A stretch of DNA of 64,000 nucleotides from Hypomesus transpacificus (GCF_021917145.1 NC_061080.1:3577497-3641496); one strand, 5' to 3'; positions 1-12,436 are shown, counted from the stretch's first letter. Numbers and translations are program-made. The notes: generated by a model from the sequence alone, not told the origin.

Positions 1-691
1 CTCAACTGATAACCTTGGCTGATTTCTGTTCTCTCAGACATTGTTGTGGCTCCTTTCTCCATAACAACTCCTTCTACGGCGAGAAAACACGTAACAACCT
101 TGAAGCTAATCAGTCGTCCCCCTAGGCCCCCCTCACACACTTAAGAATGGGTGAGAACTGTTCCCCATCCTTCTACCTTGTCCCAACCAGGAACGTTTGC
201 CTATGATTTCATGAAACCAGTTCAAATATTTTAAAGACGTGATCAAAACTTTATGAAGTAATCCTTGACAGTGTAACTTTAAATCTAATGTTTTTTTTTT
301 TTAATGTAATCTTGTCCAATTACACACACGTGCATGGGGATGGGTCTGGGAGGGGTGTCCATCCTTTGAATGGGTGTGTGCATGAACAAAACTTTTACAC
401 ACATTTTACTCTTACCCATTTGTTCAAATTATCGGTCATTTTCGACCGTGAACACCACAGGTATAAACTTCTGGATTTGTTTGGGCTGTGTAAATAGGCC
501 TACCCTGTGTGGACAAAGTCATGGAACCTTATGTCAATCATAATAAATTAACTAAATGTTAACCAATGTGAATTGGTCACTTTGACCGTAACACAACAGG
601 ATGGCTAGACTTGTAAATGTTATAATAGTACATTTTATTGCTTGACTTTTTAAGTTATCAAGTTTTATTAGTCAAGTGATAGACAGGAGGT

Positions 692-850
692 AACATCACA
701 GCCAGCTATAGCCAATACAAAGGGCTACTGTCAGTCCATACACCTTCCAGCTCACAACCATCTCGAGTTGCTGCCCGGAAAGCGGCAGACGCACTTAGAC
801 TACCGTAACACATTTCCACTGGTCTTCCCAAGAAAACCACTGAAAGACTA
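692..850 (+). repeat. Dispersed family R1, copy 1
   Basis: A block beginning near ACATCACAGCCAGCTATAG and ending in a GC-rich segment. It recurs at about 2787, 6250, 7570 and 8210. I do not recognise the family; the copies differ by scattered substitutions and small deletions. Confidence 0.6.
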
Positions 851-1110
851 CAGCTCATTCAAAATTCTGCAGCTAGATTATTAACAAAAACTAAAAGGAG
901 AGAACAAATTATTCCTGTCCTCGCCACTTTACACTGGCTCCCTGTTACCTTCAGAATTAACTCAAAGGTCCTTTTCCTCACATACAAAGCTTTACACGGA
1001 CAAGGACCCCACTACACTATAGTTCAACGTAGAATAGACCCACTCATCAACGTTAATCAATCAATTTTTAAATCATGTTTGACCATTTATAATCCATATA
1101 TTGATCATCC
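835..1110 (+). pseudogene. L2/CR1-like LINE reverse transcriptase remnant
   Basis: The plus-strand conceptual translation contains QNSAARLLTK and LATLHWLPV, typical of the C-terminal reverse transcriptase region of L2/CR1-clade LINEs in fish. It has no intact reading frame and is 5'-truncated. The same remnant recurs at about 2940-3210 because of the local duplication. Confidence 0.7.
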
Positions 1111-2786
1111 AGACAGTATTGTCCATTAAGTTAATAATGTGCGTTCTTGCATGACTTACCAGTCAGAAGAATTGTGTTATCTTCAGGTGGTTGGAAGTTG
1201 GAAGTAGTGCTGTGACAAGAGGAACACTCCTCAGGACTGTGGTGAGAGAGGAGTGTCGTAGAAAGGCTGGCACAGGTGCAATAATCGTCAAATGAGAAAC
1301 TTGTAATGGCCACAGTAACCCTCATGGGATGTGTGTGAGAGAGAGATAACTAGCATGAGACCTGGTCAAACAGCAAGAGTGTTTTCCTTTCTCAAATTGA
1401 GCCTTCTGGATTTGTAGCATTATCTATTGGCGTTCTAAAATGTTTTGGTATCATTTGGATACTTTTGAATTACTTCAAAATCAAACATTGAACAATGGGA
1501 CACCTTTTACCCCTAACATTACACAGCCACACACATTTTTGGTCCACAAATAATCTTTTTTTCTTGAAATATTTTCAATGCGAATAAAAGTCATTTTCAG
1601 CATTTACAGTAACTATTTATCTTTCATGAGTACAGGTATCCTGCCGTTTGTGTACAATGTTATGGGGATAGTTACTGAAACTGGATGAATGTGACACAAA
1701 GATGATTTTTCACCAGACACTACTGGTTAAAAGCATTGGCTATCATTGTAGGATATTTTCAGAAGGGTTAGGATCCAAAATCGAGTCGAAGACAGAAGAG
1801 TAAGATGGCTTGAGAGGTTTATTCAGCAATGCTCAGTTGGCAAGAGACAAAAAGTTACTGATTCATAAGATGCAACACTTTATATAGTCTAAATTAGCAA
1901 AAATCCCCCTCCCTTCATAAAGCGGTTTAATAATGTTTTCCCAAACCTGCCATGGCTGCCATGTGAACACACTCGATATCTGTCTACGGTCAACCTGACC
2001 TGTTCCACTTGGTTCCCCTTTGTTCCCACAATGGGCAGAGAGGTTCAGGGAACACATGCACACCCAGACACTTGGCCTTCAATCCTACACGTTCTCAACT
2101 GATAACCTTGGCTGATTTCTGTTCTCTCATACATTGTTGTGGCTCCTTTCTCCATAACAACTCCTTCTACGGCGAGAAAACACGTAACAACCTTGAAGCT
2201 AATCAGTCGTCCCCCTAGGCCCCCCTCACACACTTAAGAATGGGTGAGAACTGTTCCCCATCCTTCTACTTCGTCCCAACCATGAAACCAGTTCAAATAT
2301 TTTAAAGACGTTATCAAAATGTCAAAAAATAATCCTTGACAGTTTAACTTTAAATCTAATGGTTATTTTTAATGTAATCTTGTCCAAACACACATACATT
2401 GGAGGGTCTGGGAGGGTGTCCATCCTTTGAATGGGTGTGCCTGAACAAAACTTTTACATACTTCTATATATATAATATATATATAATACTTCACATATTT
2501 TAGTCTTACCCATTCGTTCAAATGAACACCACAGGTAGGTATAAAATAGGGTATAGAATACAACACACACATTATTATAAACTTCTGGATTTGTTTGGGC
2601 TGTGTAGATAGGCCTACCCTGTGTGGACAAAGTCATGGAACCTTATGTCAATCAGAATAAATTAACTAAATGTGTTCAGAGGGAAAACATGTAAATTGGT
2701 CACTTTGACCGGAACACAACAGGATGGCTAGACTTGTAAATGTTATAATAGTACACTTTATTGCTTGACTTTTGAAGTTAACACGT

Positions 2787-2960
2787 TTCATTAGTCACTT
2801 GATAGACAGGAGGTAACATCACAGCCAGCTATAGCCAATACAAAGGGCTACTGTCAGTCCATACGCCTTCCAGCTCACAGCCATCTCGAGTCGCTGCCCG
2901 GAAAGTGGCAGACGCACTTAGACTACCGTAACACACTTTCCACTGGTCTTCCCAAGAAAA
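2787..2960 (+). repeat. Dispersed family R1, copy 2
   Basis: Copy of the block at 692-850 carried by the 2.1-kb duplication; nearly identical to copy 1. Confidence 0.6.
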
Positions 2961-3210
2961 CCACTGAAAGACTACAGCTCATTCAAAATTCTGCAGCTAG
3001 ATTATTAACAAAAACTAAAAGGAGAGAACAAATTATTCCTGTCCTCGCCACTTTACACTGGCTCCCTGTTACCTTCAGAATTAACTTTAAGGTCCTTTTC
3101 CTCACATACAAAGCTCTACACGGACAAGGACCCCACTACACTATAGTTTAACGTAGAATAAACCCACTCATCAACGTTAATCAATCAATTTTTAAATGAT
3201 GTTTTACCAT
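2940..3210 (+). pseudogene. L2/CR1-like LINE remnant, duplicate copy
   Basis: Second copy of the remnant at 835-1110, about 2.1 kb away, with a few substitutions. It shows the same short motifs around LHWLPVTF and no intact frame. Confidence 0.7.
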
Positions 3211-3935
3211 TTATAACCCACATATCGTCTTGCATGACTTGCCAGTCAGAAGAATTGTGTTATCTTCAGGTAGTTTGAAGTTGGAAGTAGTGCTGTGACA
3301 AGGGGAACACTCCTCAGGACTGTGGTGAGAGAGGAGTGTCGTAGGAAGGCTGGTACAGGTGCGATAGTCGTCAAATGAGGAACTTGTAATAGCCACAGTA
3401 ACCCTCATGGGATGTGTGTGAGAGAGAGATAACTAGCATGAGACCTGGTCAAACAGCAAGAGTGTTTTCCTTCCTCAGATTGAGCCTTCTGGATTTGTAT
3501 CATTATCTATTGGCGTTCTTACAATGTTTTGGTACAATTTGAATACTTTTAAATTACTTCAAAATCAAACATTGAACATTAGGACACCTTTTACCCCAAA
3601 CATTTCACAGCCACACACATTTTTGTTCCACAAATAATCTTTTTTTTCTCTTGAAATATTTTTAATGCAAATAAGTCATTTTCAGAATTTACAGTAACTA
3701 TTTATCATTCATGAGTACTGGTATCCTGACGTTTTTGTTTATATATATATCTATGGTGGCGGCAACCTCTGAAGGATGCCCATGACAACCTGTACTTTGA
3801 AACTGTGGTGGCGGCAACTTCGCAGACCAATCAAATGCACTATATGCAAATTAGCCATGTGAGCATGCATTGGGCCAAAGGCACAGAGCATCTCCAGCTA
3901 TACTGTACAAGAGTCAAAGAAGGTTTTGTGAATGT

Positions 3936-4018
3936 ACTAATAATAATGATTATTTGGTTTTGTTATTCAGGCCTCGATGAATAATGATTATTTGGTTTTG
4001 TTATTCAAGCCTCTATGA
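3936..4018 (+). repeat. Short tandem duplication of about 39 bp
   Basis: The stretch around ATAATGATTATTTGGTTTTG occurs twice back to back (about 3943 and 3982), with one difference in the trailing part. Nothing else is recognisable between the 2.1-kb duplication and here. Confidence 0.7.
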
Positions 4019-4083
4019 ATACGTTATGTAAAATGTTAGGAATGAATGAAACAACGCAATATCTTGCTGTGTTTTTTACTTTA

Positions 4084-4413
4084 TTACATTTTTATTTTCT
4101 TCCTCCGCTTTTTTCCTCCTCCTCCAGGCCGTGGTCCTTGGCACCCTATAACTGAACTGCGGACCCCTCTTTTGCTGCAGCCACTGCGCTGCAGTCTTCC
4201 CCCCCCCACCGCCTCACAAAAATGTTCCCCCTTAAATTGGCTGTGTCCAAACTCCTTCCTTTTAGGCTGGTGGCAGATCTTGCAGGGGTAGGCCGTGGGG
4301 GATCTGCCCTTCCTCTGCGTCGCCGCAGACGCAGCAGCCGCCCTCTGCCTCTTCCTCAGCGCTGTTGACCTGGTCAGCAGGAGAGGAGAAGCGAGGGAGG
4401 CCACAGCTTGCAT
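4084..4413 (-). pseudogene. Possible zinc-ribbon exon fragment
   Basis: A 109-residue open frame contains YPCKICHQPK followed by GHSQFKGEHFC, a CxxC...HxxxxxxxC arrangement that resembles the zinc-ribbon-like tails of some fish transposon-derived proteins. No convincing splice sites or neighbouring exons were found, and low-complexity Ala/Arg and Lys-rich flanks suggest only the central about 35 residues could be real. A decayed transposon exon is the likeliest explanation; I am not confident. Confidence 0.25.
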
Positions 4414-4599
4414 CTCCTCCGTGGGCGGAGGAGGAGCATAGCTTGCTCTCCTGTCTGCAGAGAGAGGAAATGAAAAAGCATTTAGAGTTATTCAAATGGA
4501 AAAGAAAAAATGGATGCATACATCTGTGCAGGTGTGGATTCTGCACGCACCTTTATAAAGGGTCCAGTTCCGTGTCGTGAAATTGACAGGGGGTCGGGA

Positions 4600-6250
4600 C
4601 CTCTTCTTTTCTAAAAAACAAAGACTTGTGTCACTATCGTTTACAAACGGCACATGTTATACATCGAAAGAAAGAGGCGAATGTCAGCTTTCTAGCCAGC
4701 TACAGTTGAGGTACTTTACAGACGTTTTGAGGATCGTTTTACATATAACAATGGGCAATTTTACGTACCAGTAATGGATTTAGACGGCTACAGGTTTAAC
4801 TTGGCAATGGAGGTTTGTCCAAGAGGAACACAGTGTTTGGATTGGTTCGCTAAATGGAACCGGCGGTCACATGTGCCAATCAATTTGGAAACTAAATAGA
4901 ACCTGCACAGAGCACGTTGAAGTTTGAGTTATCGGACTTGGTGTCTTTTGCAGGCTAACACAGGTGTTGAGGTGGCGGAATGAGGTGCGCTGCCAGGGTG
5001 CCATGGCTGAAGTAGAATTCGTTCATTTTCTTCAGCATTTTGCGCACATAATGTTTTCGCTCATGTTTGGCGGTTGACAACATATTTTGAATAGCACCAA
5101 ACAACTTTCATTTTACAATTTGAGTTTTTATTTTTGATCGCGACTCCAAGAATGTTAAACCGTTCAGACAAGGAAATAGCCACACAGTCCTAGATTGTGC
5201 CTATATGCGTAAATGGCAAGCTTTTTTGGACAATTCTCGTAACATAACCAGGTTTGAATCATACCAATTCCAGGAGGCCTAATTTGAGAAATAACTTGTT
5301 CGTTTTTGCTTGTATGAGGTACTGGTACTGGAGAGATCTCCACGGAAGCACAATTTCTCCTTTAGAAGATTTTGTACTGTTAATTTCAATAGGCGGCAGA
5401 ATAGGCTGTGTGTGTCACGCAGTGTTCCTAAGCTTAAGTTCAGAGGTCCTCTCTCCTCGGTGTTAAGCACTTTAGTATTATACGTTTTAAATTGTATTTA
5501 TATTCAACTTTATTAAGATAAGTAGGCCTATATGTTTATCGAATGCACCTTCCTGTCACAGTAAATTCTGTGTTTGTGAAAACTTGAATGGCAATTAAAA
5601 CTAATTCTGATTCTAATGAGCGGAATGAGGCGCGGCGCAGAGAGCGTTGTGAGAGCGCACACTTATATATATGACCTTTATTTAACCTGTTAAAATCAAT
5701 TGAAAACCAATTTTAATTTACAATGATGACCTGTCCAAGAGGCAGTAGCACAGTCCACACAGCACAAATGACACAAACAGCACAGATACAAAACAGTATA
5801 TGACAATCACATGAGGAAAAGGCTAAAGACACATGGCTAAATGAATAAAGACTACCAAAATAAACAATACAATAAATAATACAAATAAATAAACAAAAAG
5901 AAAAAAGCAGGTTACTGGATTTTCTTTATAGAAATGAGAGCGAGAGCATGGGTGAGGGCGAGAGAGCGAGCGACAGAGAGAGAGAGAAGCAGTGGAAGTC
6001 GGTAAGGTAAGCACTCTGTCTCTTAAGACACCTCCCCGATTTGTTTCTCTCTAACGAAAACCGTTTCTGACTTCACAGAGACAATTTAATCAAGACACTT
6101 GCTTATTGATTTCACAATGTATTGATGACCATAGACGTGGAAATAGCTTGGACTTTGGCGGAGTAGAGTAGAGAGGAGGCACTCCCTGTCTCTAAACAAA
6201 TTGAGGCAGGAAGCAAACACAGGAACATGAGCTAGGCAGACGAGGTGAGT
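4600..6250. other. Gene-free repetitive stretch
   Basis: No supported exon. The segment at about 5205-5440 recurs at about 7030-7470, where it is interrupted by an inserted repeat at 7135-7345. A weak copy of a LINE/SINE 3' tail lies near 5675. Confidence 0.4.
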
Positions 6251-6420
6251 GACATCACAGCCAGCTATAGCCAATACAAAGGGCTACTGTCAGTCCAAAC
6301 GCCTTCCAACTCACAGCCATTTCTAGGCGCCGGCGGGAAAGTGCCAGACACACTATGTTCACACTGAGCATTTACTTTGTTGCTCAGGTTTGATCCAAGA
6401 TCCGAAAAGGACAGCGCTAT
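6250..6420 (+). repeat. Dispersed family R1, copy 3
   Basis: Third copy of the block seen at 692-850, continuing into a stretch (TTGATCCAAGATCCGAA) also found near 7730 and 8345. On the minus strand the adjoining 6.4-6.75 kb has an open frame of 113 residues that I do not recognise. Confidence 0.55.
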
Positions 6421-7134
6421 GGTCGGGACTGCATCCTGGACAGTGGTATGCACTGCCGATGGGGTTTCATGATTTGGGAAAAAACGATCTCTCCTGTAAG
6501 CCTGTCGGTAATTGTGGCAGGTGAATTCCTCACACATCTCAACACGAAGGCGATTCCGTTGGCGTCTGATTGGAAAGTCAGACGAATGCATCCAAATGTC
6601 CAGTTGACTGATGTGGACTGCTCGTCCTGTGGTTCGCCAGACAACACAGATTCCATGACAGGAACATTTATCTTTCCGCTTTTTACTTGGAGACTTGTGC
6701 GAGGTTTACAACAGGCTTGAGGCGCGTCTTCTGCGTTCGGAGTTGAAGTGGACGCCATATATACAAACTTTTGTTGGAAAATTCAGCCGAGGTTGGATAA
6801 AAACATGTTTTTGTTTTCATGCAAATAGCCTGCATTTATTTACTCATCCGAAGCTTAACCCTCAAACATAAATGTTGCAATTTTGAGGAGTAATCCCCCA
6901 TTAGTGCATATGCATATGGTACTATACAACTTTCTTTTTACAATAAAGGAGTCAGAAAGTTTGTATATCTGATTGCAACTACAAGATTGTTGTACTGACA
7001 AAGAAATAGCCACACCACATTGTGCCGTTGCGTAAATGGTAAGCTTTTTGCAATTCTCTTCACGCAACAATGTTTGCATCAATTCCAGGAGGCCCAATTT
7101 GAGGAATAACTTGTGCGTATTGGCATGAGTTAAT

Positions 7135-7345
7135 CAAATCAAATCAAATTTATTTGTATAGCCCTTTTTACACGCAAGCATGTCACAGAGGGCTTCACAT
7201 GCGCCCATAGAACTGCCCCTCAACCAACCTAAACCCTCAAGGAAGACAAGGAAAAACTCCCAGAAAAACTCCCACCGGGAGAAAAAATGGAAGAAACCTT
7301 GGGAGGAGCAATTCAGAGAGGGATCCCCTCCTCCAGAGACGGTTG
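7135..7345 (+). repeat. Interspersed repeat with TCAAAT head repeats
   Basis: A unit starting AATCAAATCAAATCAAATTT then TATTTGTATAGCCC, ending near GACGGTTGG, interrupts sequence that is continuous at 5205-5440. It resembles abundant fish SINE-like or LINE-tail elements with a short tandem head. The class is not certain. Confidence 0.5.
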
Positions 7346-7569
7346 GTAAAGTTACTGGTAGCCTACTGGAGATATTTTCCACGGAAGCACAATATCTCTT
7401 TTAGAATGTTTTACTTTGTTAATTTCAATAGGCAGTAGGCAAGGCTGTGTGTGTTATACGCAGTGTTATACGCGATATCAGAGGACCTCTCTCATCGGTG
7501 GTCGGAGATGAATGAGTCGGATGTCATGTAGTAGCCTACAAACAAATGGGAGGTACTAAAGCGCTTGGA

Positions 7570-7760
7570 CATCACAGCCAGCTATGTCCGAAGGGCTCCA
7601 GTCCCATAAGCCTTCCAACCTTGTATATATGCTTCCAGCTCACACCCATTTCGGGTTGCCGCCAGGACAGTGCCAGCCAGACGCACTGTGTTCACACTGT
7701 GAGTATTTAGGCCTACTTTGTTGCTCACGGTTGATCCAGGATCCGAAGAGGATTGTGCCA
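7570..7760 (+). repeat. Dispersed family R1, copy 4
   Basis: Diverged copy of the block at 692-850, with small internal differences, followed by the TTGATCCAGGATCCGAA segment shared with copies 3 and 5. Confidence 0.5.
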
Positions 7761-8209
7761 TGTGTTCAATTGGTTTGATTTGGGCGGAGCGAGTTGCTGC
7801 GTCTGTAACAGTGTCTGCGAGAAATAGCTTTTCAAAATGATCGGTTGAACAAGATGTGGGTGCGTAACAGGAATTGGACAACAAGCAAGTAGGTGGCTGG
7901 TAAACAGTGCACACAGTGCATGCCTATCAACTCGCTACGAAGCTGCCCCCTGTCCCATTCGTTTCAATGGAGCTAGAAACAACAGCCCTGACATATCACT
8001 CCGAAGTTTTGCTTGTTTGGGGATATTCATCAAACCAGTTTTTCAGTTGCGTCCAAAATATATCTCTGGATGCAATAGGCAAATAATGATAATAATCAAT
8101 TAAACACAATAAATATTTAAAACATTTTCGTCTAGGTTGTCTAGACTTTTCATTTTTAGTACACTTTATTGCTTGAATTTCGAAGTTAACAAGTCTCATT
8201 TGTCTCATT

Positions 8210-8400
8210 ATAGACAGGAGGCAACATCGCAGCTATGATAACCAATCCAAAGGGCTACTGTGATACACCTTCCAGCCCATTTCGTGTCTCCTCCGGGAAA
8301 ATGCCAGACTGTGTTCAAACTGCGAGTATTTACTTCGTTGCTCGATCCAGGATCCGAAGAGGACAGCCCCATGTCGTGAACGCGTCCTGGACAGTGCACT
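8210..8400 (+). repeat. Dispersed family R1, copy 5
   Basis: Shortened, diverged copy of the same family; retains the start and the CGATCCAGGATCCGAAG segment. Confidence 0.45.
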
Positions 8401-8805
8401 GCTGATGGGGCTTCATCATTTGTAGTCCTAAACTGCCTTATAAGCCAAATGGTCTAAAATCAGTTTCCAACCAAAACGCATCGCTCCAAAAAATGCTGCT
8501 TGATAAGGGTATAACCAGGCGCGGATTAATGCACAGGCTTGCCTAGGCTGCAGCCTAGGGGCCCCACCTGTGCAGGGGGCCCCGGATTGGCCGGATCGTT
8601 TTTTAATATTTTAAATGTACATCAGCAAGAACAAAATAAAGACCCTAATTTGCCCATGAGAAACGTTTTCTTTTTTAATAAGCAAATGATTGGGTAGATG
8701 TGACTTGGGTCACATCTGTCCAATCAGCTGCTGCTTGTCAAATTATGTCAATCATATTCATTGCTCACTGCTATTGATGGCATAGTGGCAGAATGAAAGT
8801 ATTAA

Positions 8806-8952
8806 AGTGGAGCACAAAAACGCAAAATAAAAAGGTTAAAAGAACAACATGACCAAGATATCCTGAAACAAATCCCGAAATTGAATGGATACTTCAAGGC
8901 TGCTGAATCTTCAGTTGAAGACGAGATCGACAGCAGGAGGACTGCCAGCTAG
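8806..8952 (+). pseudogene. hAT transposase N-terminal remnant
   Basis: An open frame of 48 residues begins SGAQKRKIKR and continues through KQIPKLNGYF, the basic SGA(Q/E)xRK...L..YF leader typical of hAT transposases of the Zaphod/ZMYM-like group. It ends at a TAG at 8950-8952 and no BED finger or catalytic region follows in frame. It lies just inside the left end of the hAT element, as expected for the first coding segment. Confidence 0.6.
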
Positions 8953-10709
8953 CATCGGCCATCGGTAATATTTCAGCGAATTTGGGAAAGTTAGTGGAAT
9001 TGGTACTAGTGTGTGGTATTAGTACTTTTAAGCAGTGACGTGCAGTCAGGGTAGGCAAGGTAGGCACTGCCTAAAAATGTTTAATAAATAATTGTATTTA
9101 ATAAACTTATATTTGTATTTTTTATGATTATTCTTGTGATGTATATATGCAATATGTGTGTTATTCCAATTGTTTAGACGTTACGATGACAAATGTAGCA
9201 GTTACGCATAATCAAATACAACAAAATGGTAGAATAAGAAGTGCTTTTACTGTCCATTCATTGCGGACGACAACGAATGTTGCGCATGCGCACTTCGATC
9301 CTGTATTCTTTAACATGTACGTCGAAAAGCACAACTCTGCTGTGCCTTTGCACGTAACTATTTATGCCAGTAATCATCAACGTTACGTATCAAACATGGA
9401 CCAATTAAAATCGAGAAATTACTGGACATTTGCGCAGCTGACGTCATTACACCAGCTAAGCGTAACCCCCGCGAAATTCAAAGTAAAAATGATGGCAGCA
9501 GTATCTCCCCATATCGTAGAACTAAGAAATTTTTCAAAGCTCGGTTTAATGGCAAAAATGAGTTGCTAGCAAGAGGGAGGCCCTATGCCAACCTTGCCTG
9601 AACTACACCAGCAAAAGGGACCAAAAATGGTCCGCTCGTTTTAAACGGACTGGTATGACAAAAACGATTGGCTATGTGGCTGTGCTAGCAGTCAGCGGCT
9701 GTACTGCCATCCATAATCTACCGATTGGTGAGTCAGAAACTATTTTGGGTTTAATTTTGAGTTGGTTGAATTAATGCCGACTGCAAGCCATTTGCCTTCA
9801 TATTCAATTGAGCAGTGTGTGTTCTCATTGTTGCTGACTGACAAACATAATTGGCCGCTGTGCAATAGTTAAGGATAAAGATGGTTGCATTCTGATTCGG
9901 GGGCCCTCACAAAGTTACACTGCAGATTCTGAAAGAAGCTACTTTCAAGACTTCAACATTTTCTGAATTCAGCTTTTCTAATGAAACGAAACAGTCATTT
10001 AACTCATGGTAGCAATAGTAAACCAGCACGACAACGACAATTACCACGCAACAAAGCACTACATTCTAAGCAGACCAATTTAAAAAACGAAATTCATAAA
10101 GTTAAATTTGTATTTCGAACAAACGGCAAACTTATCAGCAGATTTTAACGCTATTTGCTGCCTTGCTGTTAAGGAAGAATTCGAGTGGCACTGTGTCGAT
10201 CTGAATAGTCAAGGGATATGGTTTTAATACAATTTATTAGACTATACAATTACATATGATTTAAACAAAGTACTTTGTGATCCGTCTTGGCGAAGGGTGT
10301 GATAGCCACAAATCGTTCGCAAGAGTGATGATCAGCCAGCACACATGCACTGCCTTATATAAACTTAAGATCAAATGGCATTCTATATGGTCAATCAATC
10401 AATGTAGCAAACTCTGTGATTGGCTAACTCAACTTAGTGACAGCTTGAAACAATACCAAGTGTCCAGTGTGTCCCAAGGTTCTTTGATGTCACAGCTCTC
10501 CCCAGAGCAGTAGATAATAAAGCCACAGGGGTTGACCAGTCAAATGGTCAACTGTCCTTTGTGTGACCATCTTCAAACAATACTTTTAATTAACACAAAC
10601 AATGAAACAGGACACAGTCCTTCTAGCCAAAGTTCAGAGCAACTGTCTCATTGACCCCTTACAGTAACCAGAGGACAGAAGGCCATATAAAATGCTTCAC
10701 CCACTACTA

Positions 10710-10895
10710 TTTTCTAAGCATACTTCTTACAAAAGTGAAATATTTTCAAAGCATACTTAAAAGTATATTAAAAGTGAACAATTTTCTAAGCATACTTCTT
10801 AAAAGTATATCAAAAGTGAACTAAAAGTGTACTATTCATATTTTAGTATACTCATAGTATACTTTAATATACTTCTTTTTTGTAAGGGTACGTAT
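10710..10895. repeat. AT-rich palindromic repeat related to 61.5-61.9 kb
   Basis: Short units built on AAGCATACTTCTTAAAAG and AAAAGTGAA alternate, ending TTTTTTGTAAGGGTA. The reverse complement of this layout, starting ACCCTTACAAAAAA, is found at about 61520-61940, so both belong to one family, probably a non-autonomous DNA element. Confidence 0.55.
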
Positions 10896-11181
10896 ATTCA
10901 ATATATACGTTCTCTGCTAAAGCTAGCTAGCTTCCGTTTTGCAAAAATAACTCAAGCCGGAAATATTTCGAACTCGCGCGTTAGGGCTGATTTTAGCACT
11001 GTAGGAATGTAAAGAAAACACTGTAGAGTTGGCTGTCTCAATGTGTGTGTATGTCAATTCACCTTTATGCATGTGGACCATTTCTAGTAAAACCATATTT
11101 TTTTAAAAAAGGGGGGAGGGGGGCTCACACAAAGAGCAGCCAATGGGCCCCTGACCACCTTAATCCGCCCCTGGGTATAAC

Positions 11182-12165
11182 CTATACCAGACTTATTTAT
11201 ATTAAACAGTTTAGTTTAAATATGCATCTGTTGTCAGTGTCTTCTTATCATTAGCTAACTCCCAAAACAATACAATCACAGTTCAAACAACACAGCCTCA
11301 GAACATGGTTTTCCAAAGCTCCTTCCCCCAGGTGATAAATCAGGAAGTCAAAAAAATCCAGAACATGACCATCCCAATTGGTCAAATGACCTTAGTCAGA
11401 AATATTTAGTAGTCTGGGCTACAGAACAGATAGCCATCAGTCCAACAATAAACCATCCCCCAACAGTTCCTAACACAGGACAACCTCTCAACCTACAAAC
11501 TCTGCTTAATTATCTCCCCTTCCTGCAAACGTGGTTGTTTCAGCATGTTTCTTATACATGAACCACATTTAACACATGAATTGTTGTTGAAGAAATGTCA
11601 TTATCAGGTAAAAGCGTCTGCTAAATTAATAATGTAATACACAGAGACAGAGTCGATGAAGTCAAGGAAGCTTTATTGCTTGCTGGCGGCTGCAAGGACA
11701 CAAATAGAAATGTTGTCTCAAAGCCAGTCTCCTTGCAAACTATTTACAGAACACAGTTTTCAATTGTCATTGCTCCTCATAAAGACATACAGTCATCATA
11801 AAACATGCAGTTGTCCTATGTCTCCTCTCATTGGCTAACTCCCTTGCACAGTGTATGTGTGTGCGTCTTTACGACATCAAGCCTGGTTGAAACACAATAG
11901 CAGCTGAATCTCTAGTCCTGGTGTCATAAAAGCTCCTATTTCCTTTACAAAAACAAACCCCCCAACATCCTGTAGTCTTGGGCAACACAGAGTCACAAAT
12001 GCTCACCCTTCCCCCCACACAAGGTTTGTACGTTTATGTAAGCCTACAGTTAACTTAGGGGTAGTTCCTCTCTGCACAAAAGGAATGTTGAACACAATAT
12101 CATTTTATACAGAATGAAGGGTGACATTTTCACCTCCCACACACCTCGGTAGTGTGTTTCAAACT
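11182..12165. other. No gene seen; LTR-like debris
   Basis: Two stretches, one here (from about 11640) and one inside the hAT element (about 10200-10690), share a layout of a reversed polyadenylation signal followed by CAGCCAG/AAGCCAG-containing sequence, suggesting reverse-oriented LTR fragments. No terminal repeats or coding remnants could be paired. Confidence 0.3.
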
Positions 12166-12436
12166 CGAGGGCGGCTGTGGCTCAGGGGGTAGAGAGGGTC
12201 GTCTCTTAATCGCAAGGTTGGCGGTTCGATCCATGACTCCTCCTCGGTCATGTGCCAAAGTATCCTTGAGCAAGACTCTGAACCCCAAGTTATTCGCGAT
12301 GGGCAGGCCGGCACCATGCATGGTGGCTCGCTACCGTCGGTATGTGCAAGTGTGAGAATGAATGGGAGGCAAACATTGTAAAGCGCTTTGAGTGCTGTTA
12401 AGGTAGAAAGGTGCTATATAAATGCAGTCCATTTAC
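12166..12436 (+). repeat. tRNA-derived SINE
   Basis: The 5' part resembles a tRNA with A box (GGCTCAGGGGGTAGAG) and B box (GGTTCGATCC), followed by a body ending in AAAGCGCTTTGAGTG and GCTATATAAATGCAGTCC. The tRNA-unrelated body and the CTATATAAATGC tail are typical of fish SINEs. It is not a functional tRNA gene: no acceptor stem closes after the B box. Confidence 0.75.

Larger units (their letters stand above)
1..3740. repeat. 2.09-kb tandem segmental duplication
   Basis: The sequence at about 1-1660 recurs at about 2095-3740 with high identity, so the offset is about 2,095 bp and the first copy is cut by the window edge. Shared landmarks are the block starting CTCAACTGATAACC at 1 and 2095, the LINE remnant at about 830 and 2935, and the AACTATTTATC block near 1613 and 3693. 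The spacer at 1780-2094 looks like the rest of a reverse-oriented LTR-like sequence (reverse polyadenylation signal near 1819, TATA-like stretch near 1880). No host gene is visible here. Confidence 0.85.
8516..11173 (+). mobile_element. hAT transposon with 8-bp TSD
   Basis: Left end CAGGCGCGGATTAA and right end TTAATCCGCCCCTG form imperfect terminal inverted repeats with hAT-type CAG/CTG ends. They are flanked by an exact 8-bp duplication GGTATAAC (8508-8515 and 11174-11181). The 2,658-bp interior starts with a transposase N-terminal remnant (8806-8952), contains what looks like a second inserted element from about 9032 (CAGTGACGTGCAGTC...), and includes an AT-rich palindromic block at 10710-10890. 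The transposase is not intact, so the copy is presumably dead. Confidence 0.85.

Noticed and set aside
6417..6758. 113-residue minus-strand ORF as a gene
   Set aside because: Adjacent to dispersed repeat R1 and without recognisable domains or supported splice partners; kept only as a note.
9147..9569. 140-residue plus-strand ORF
   Set aside because: Lies inside the hAT element in a nested repeat; low-complexity composition without motifs, probably chance.
12166..12260. tRNA gene
   Set aside because: A and B boxes belong to a SINE; no complete cloverleaf and the body continues for 180 bp with a retroposon tail. The same applies to 33213 and 50220.
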